12,230 bases of DNA from CAWEHQ01 sp051001995. Lineage in GTDB: Bacteria; Actinomycetota; Thermoleophilia; Solirubrobacterales; Thermoleophilaceae. The stretch is from the NCBI GenBank assembly GCA_051001995.1, contig JBPCMT010000201.1, positions 1 to 12,230 on the forward strand. Reading direction: 5' to 3'. Made by a program: the position numbers and the translations under genes. The notes below the pieces were generated by a model. The model was not told the DNA's origin and did not search any database. It saw nothing but the letters and a program-made list of their open reading frames with translations. Below, one piece after another: positions 12,045 through 12,230 of this stretch; the stretch's first letter is position 1, and each line of letters begins with the position of its first letter.

Positions 12045-12230
12045 CTAACGGACAGCCGGAGGAGATCCGCACCCGCCACCAGTTGAGCAGCATCCCGAGG
12101 ATTCCAAAGCGCGGGCGCACGTGCCAGTGCTTGCAGCCGCGCTCGCCGATGTCCTCGTTTTGGACGCGCACCCACTTGTGCTGCTCGGGGGCGAGCATCA
12201 TCGCCTCGATGCGGGCGCGGTTTCGGTCCT
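12045..12230 (-). CDS. C-terminal part of an unrecognised minus-strand protein, end uncertain
   Basis: The minus strand enters the window in an open frame with coding-like sequence: RIEAMMLAPEQHKW, then VRVQNEDIGERGCKHWHVRPR, then FGILGMLLNWWRVRISSGCP. Conserved-looking Cys/His/Trp residues and the hydrophobic GMLLNWW segment suggest a real gene. I do not recognise a characterised family and assign no function. The start lies outside the window. In this frame there is no stop until 11569, which would mean 423 bp antisense to the helicase nuclease domain with Arg-rich shadow-like translation. A TAG in another frame sits at 12047-12045, just before the shared hairpin. I give that as the likely natural end; it would require a one-base frameshift, or the sequence may contain an indel. 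Confidence 0.45.

Noticed and set aside
1..12230. A defence island, prophage or mobile system
   Set aside because: The genes are repair and metabolic types with uniform composition, and there is no transposase, integrase, toxin-antitoxin pair, restriction gene or attachment-site duplication. The nuclease-helicase resembles AdnA/AdnB rather than a known defence system.

Overview
This is a very GC-rich window of about 12.2 kb that reads like ordinary chromosome of a high-GC actinobacterium. My best guess is the Thermoleophilia/Solirubrobacterales side, because it combines actinobacterial-type Ku, an Mrp without the CxxC motif, a DUF2342 zincin and an AdnA/AdnB-like helicase-nuclease. That placement is inference from gene content and base composition. 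I see no phage, insertion sequence, CRISPR array or RNA gene.

Layout, left to right. The first 36 bases are the N-terminus of a minus-strand Rossmann-fold (NmrA-like) protein. A plus-strand seven-iron ferredoxin (223-489) then converges on a minus-strand Mrp/ApbC Fe-S carrier ATPase (552-1688), with a long hairpin between them. Next on the minus strand is a very Arg-rich histone-like/HbhA-like protein (1878-2444), with terminator-like hairpins after it and a direct repeat in its promoter region. A minus-strand pair follows: Ku (3703-4653), then a Zincin_2/DUF2342 metalloprotein (2618-3667) 35 nt downstream. A DUF488 protein (4744-5292, plus) is divergent from Ku. A 283-bp gene-free stretch (5293-5575) is packed with inverted and direct repeats.

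The right half holds a minus-strand quinone-reductase-type MDR oxidoreductase (5576-6526). Divergent from it is a heme-oxygenase-fold diiron protein (6658-7296) that keeps the key residues of Chlamydia CADD, the self-sacrificing para-aminobenzoate synthase. Its stop codon shares the palindrome CTAG with the convergent HAD phosphatase (7293-7958). That gene lies 12 nt downstream of an inositol-monophosphatase-family gene (7971-8807). A 22-bp gap with overlapping opposed -10 elements separates the IMPase from a 1053-aa UvrD-type helicase fused to an Fe-S RecB-family nuclease (8830-11991). A minus-strand gene enters from the right edge, and the end of its reading frame is anomalous.

Functionally, ferredoxin and Mrp belong to Fe-S/electron-transfer biology. 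Ku and the helicase-nuclease are the two double-strand-break repair players (end joining and end resection). The rest is metabolic or uncharacterised. One theme across the window is start-site architecture: several genes lacking a Shine-Dalgarno have a TAnnnT hexamer 8-10 nt before the ATG, which points to leaderless mRNAs. The most interesting single gene is the CADD-like protein. Nothing here looks like a defence or mobile system.
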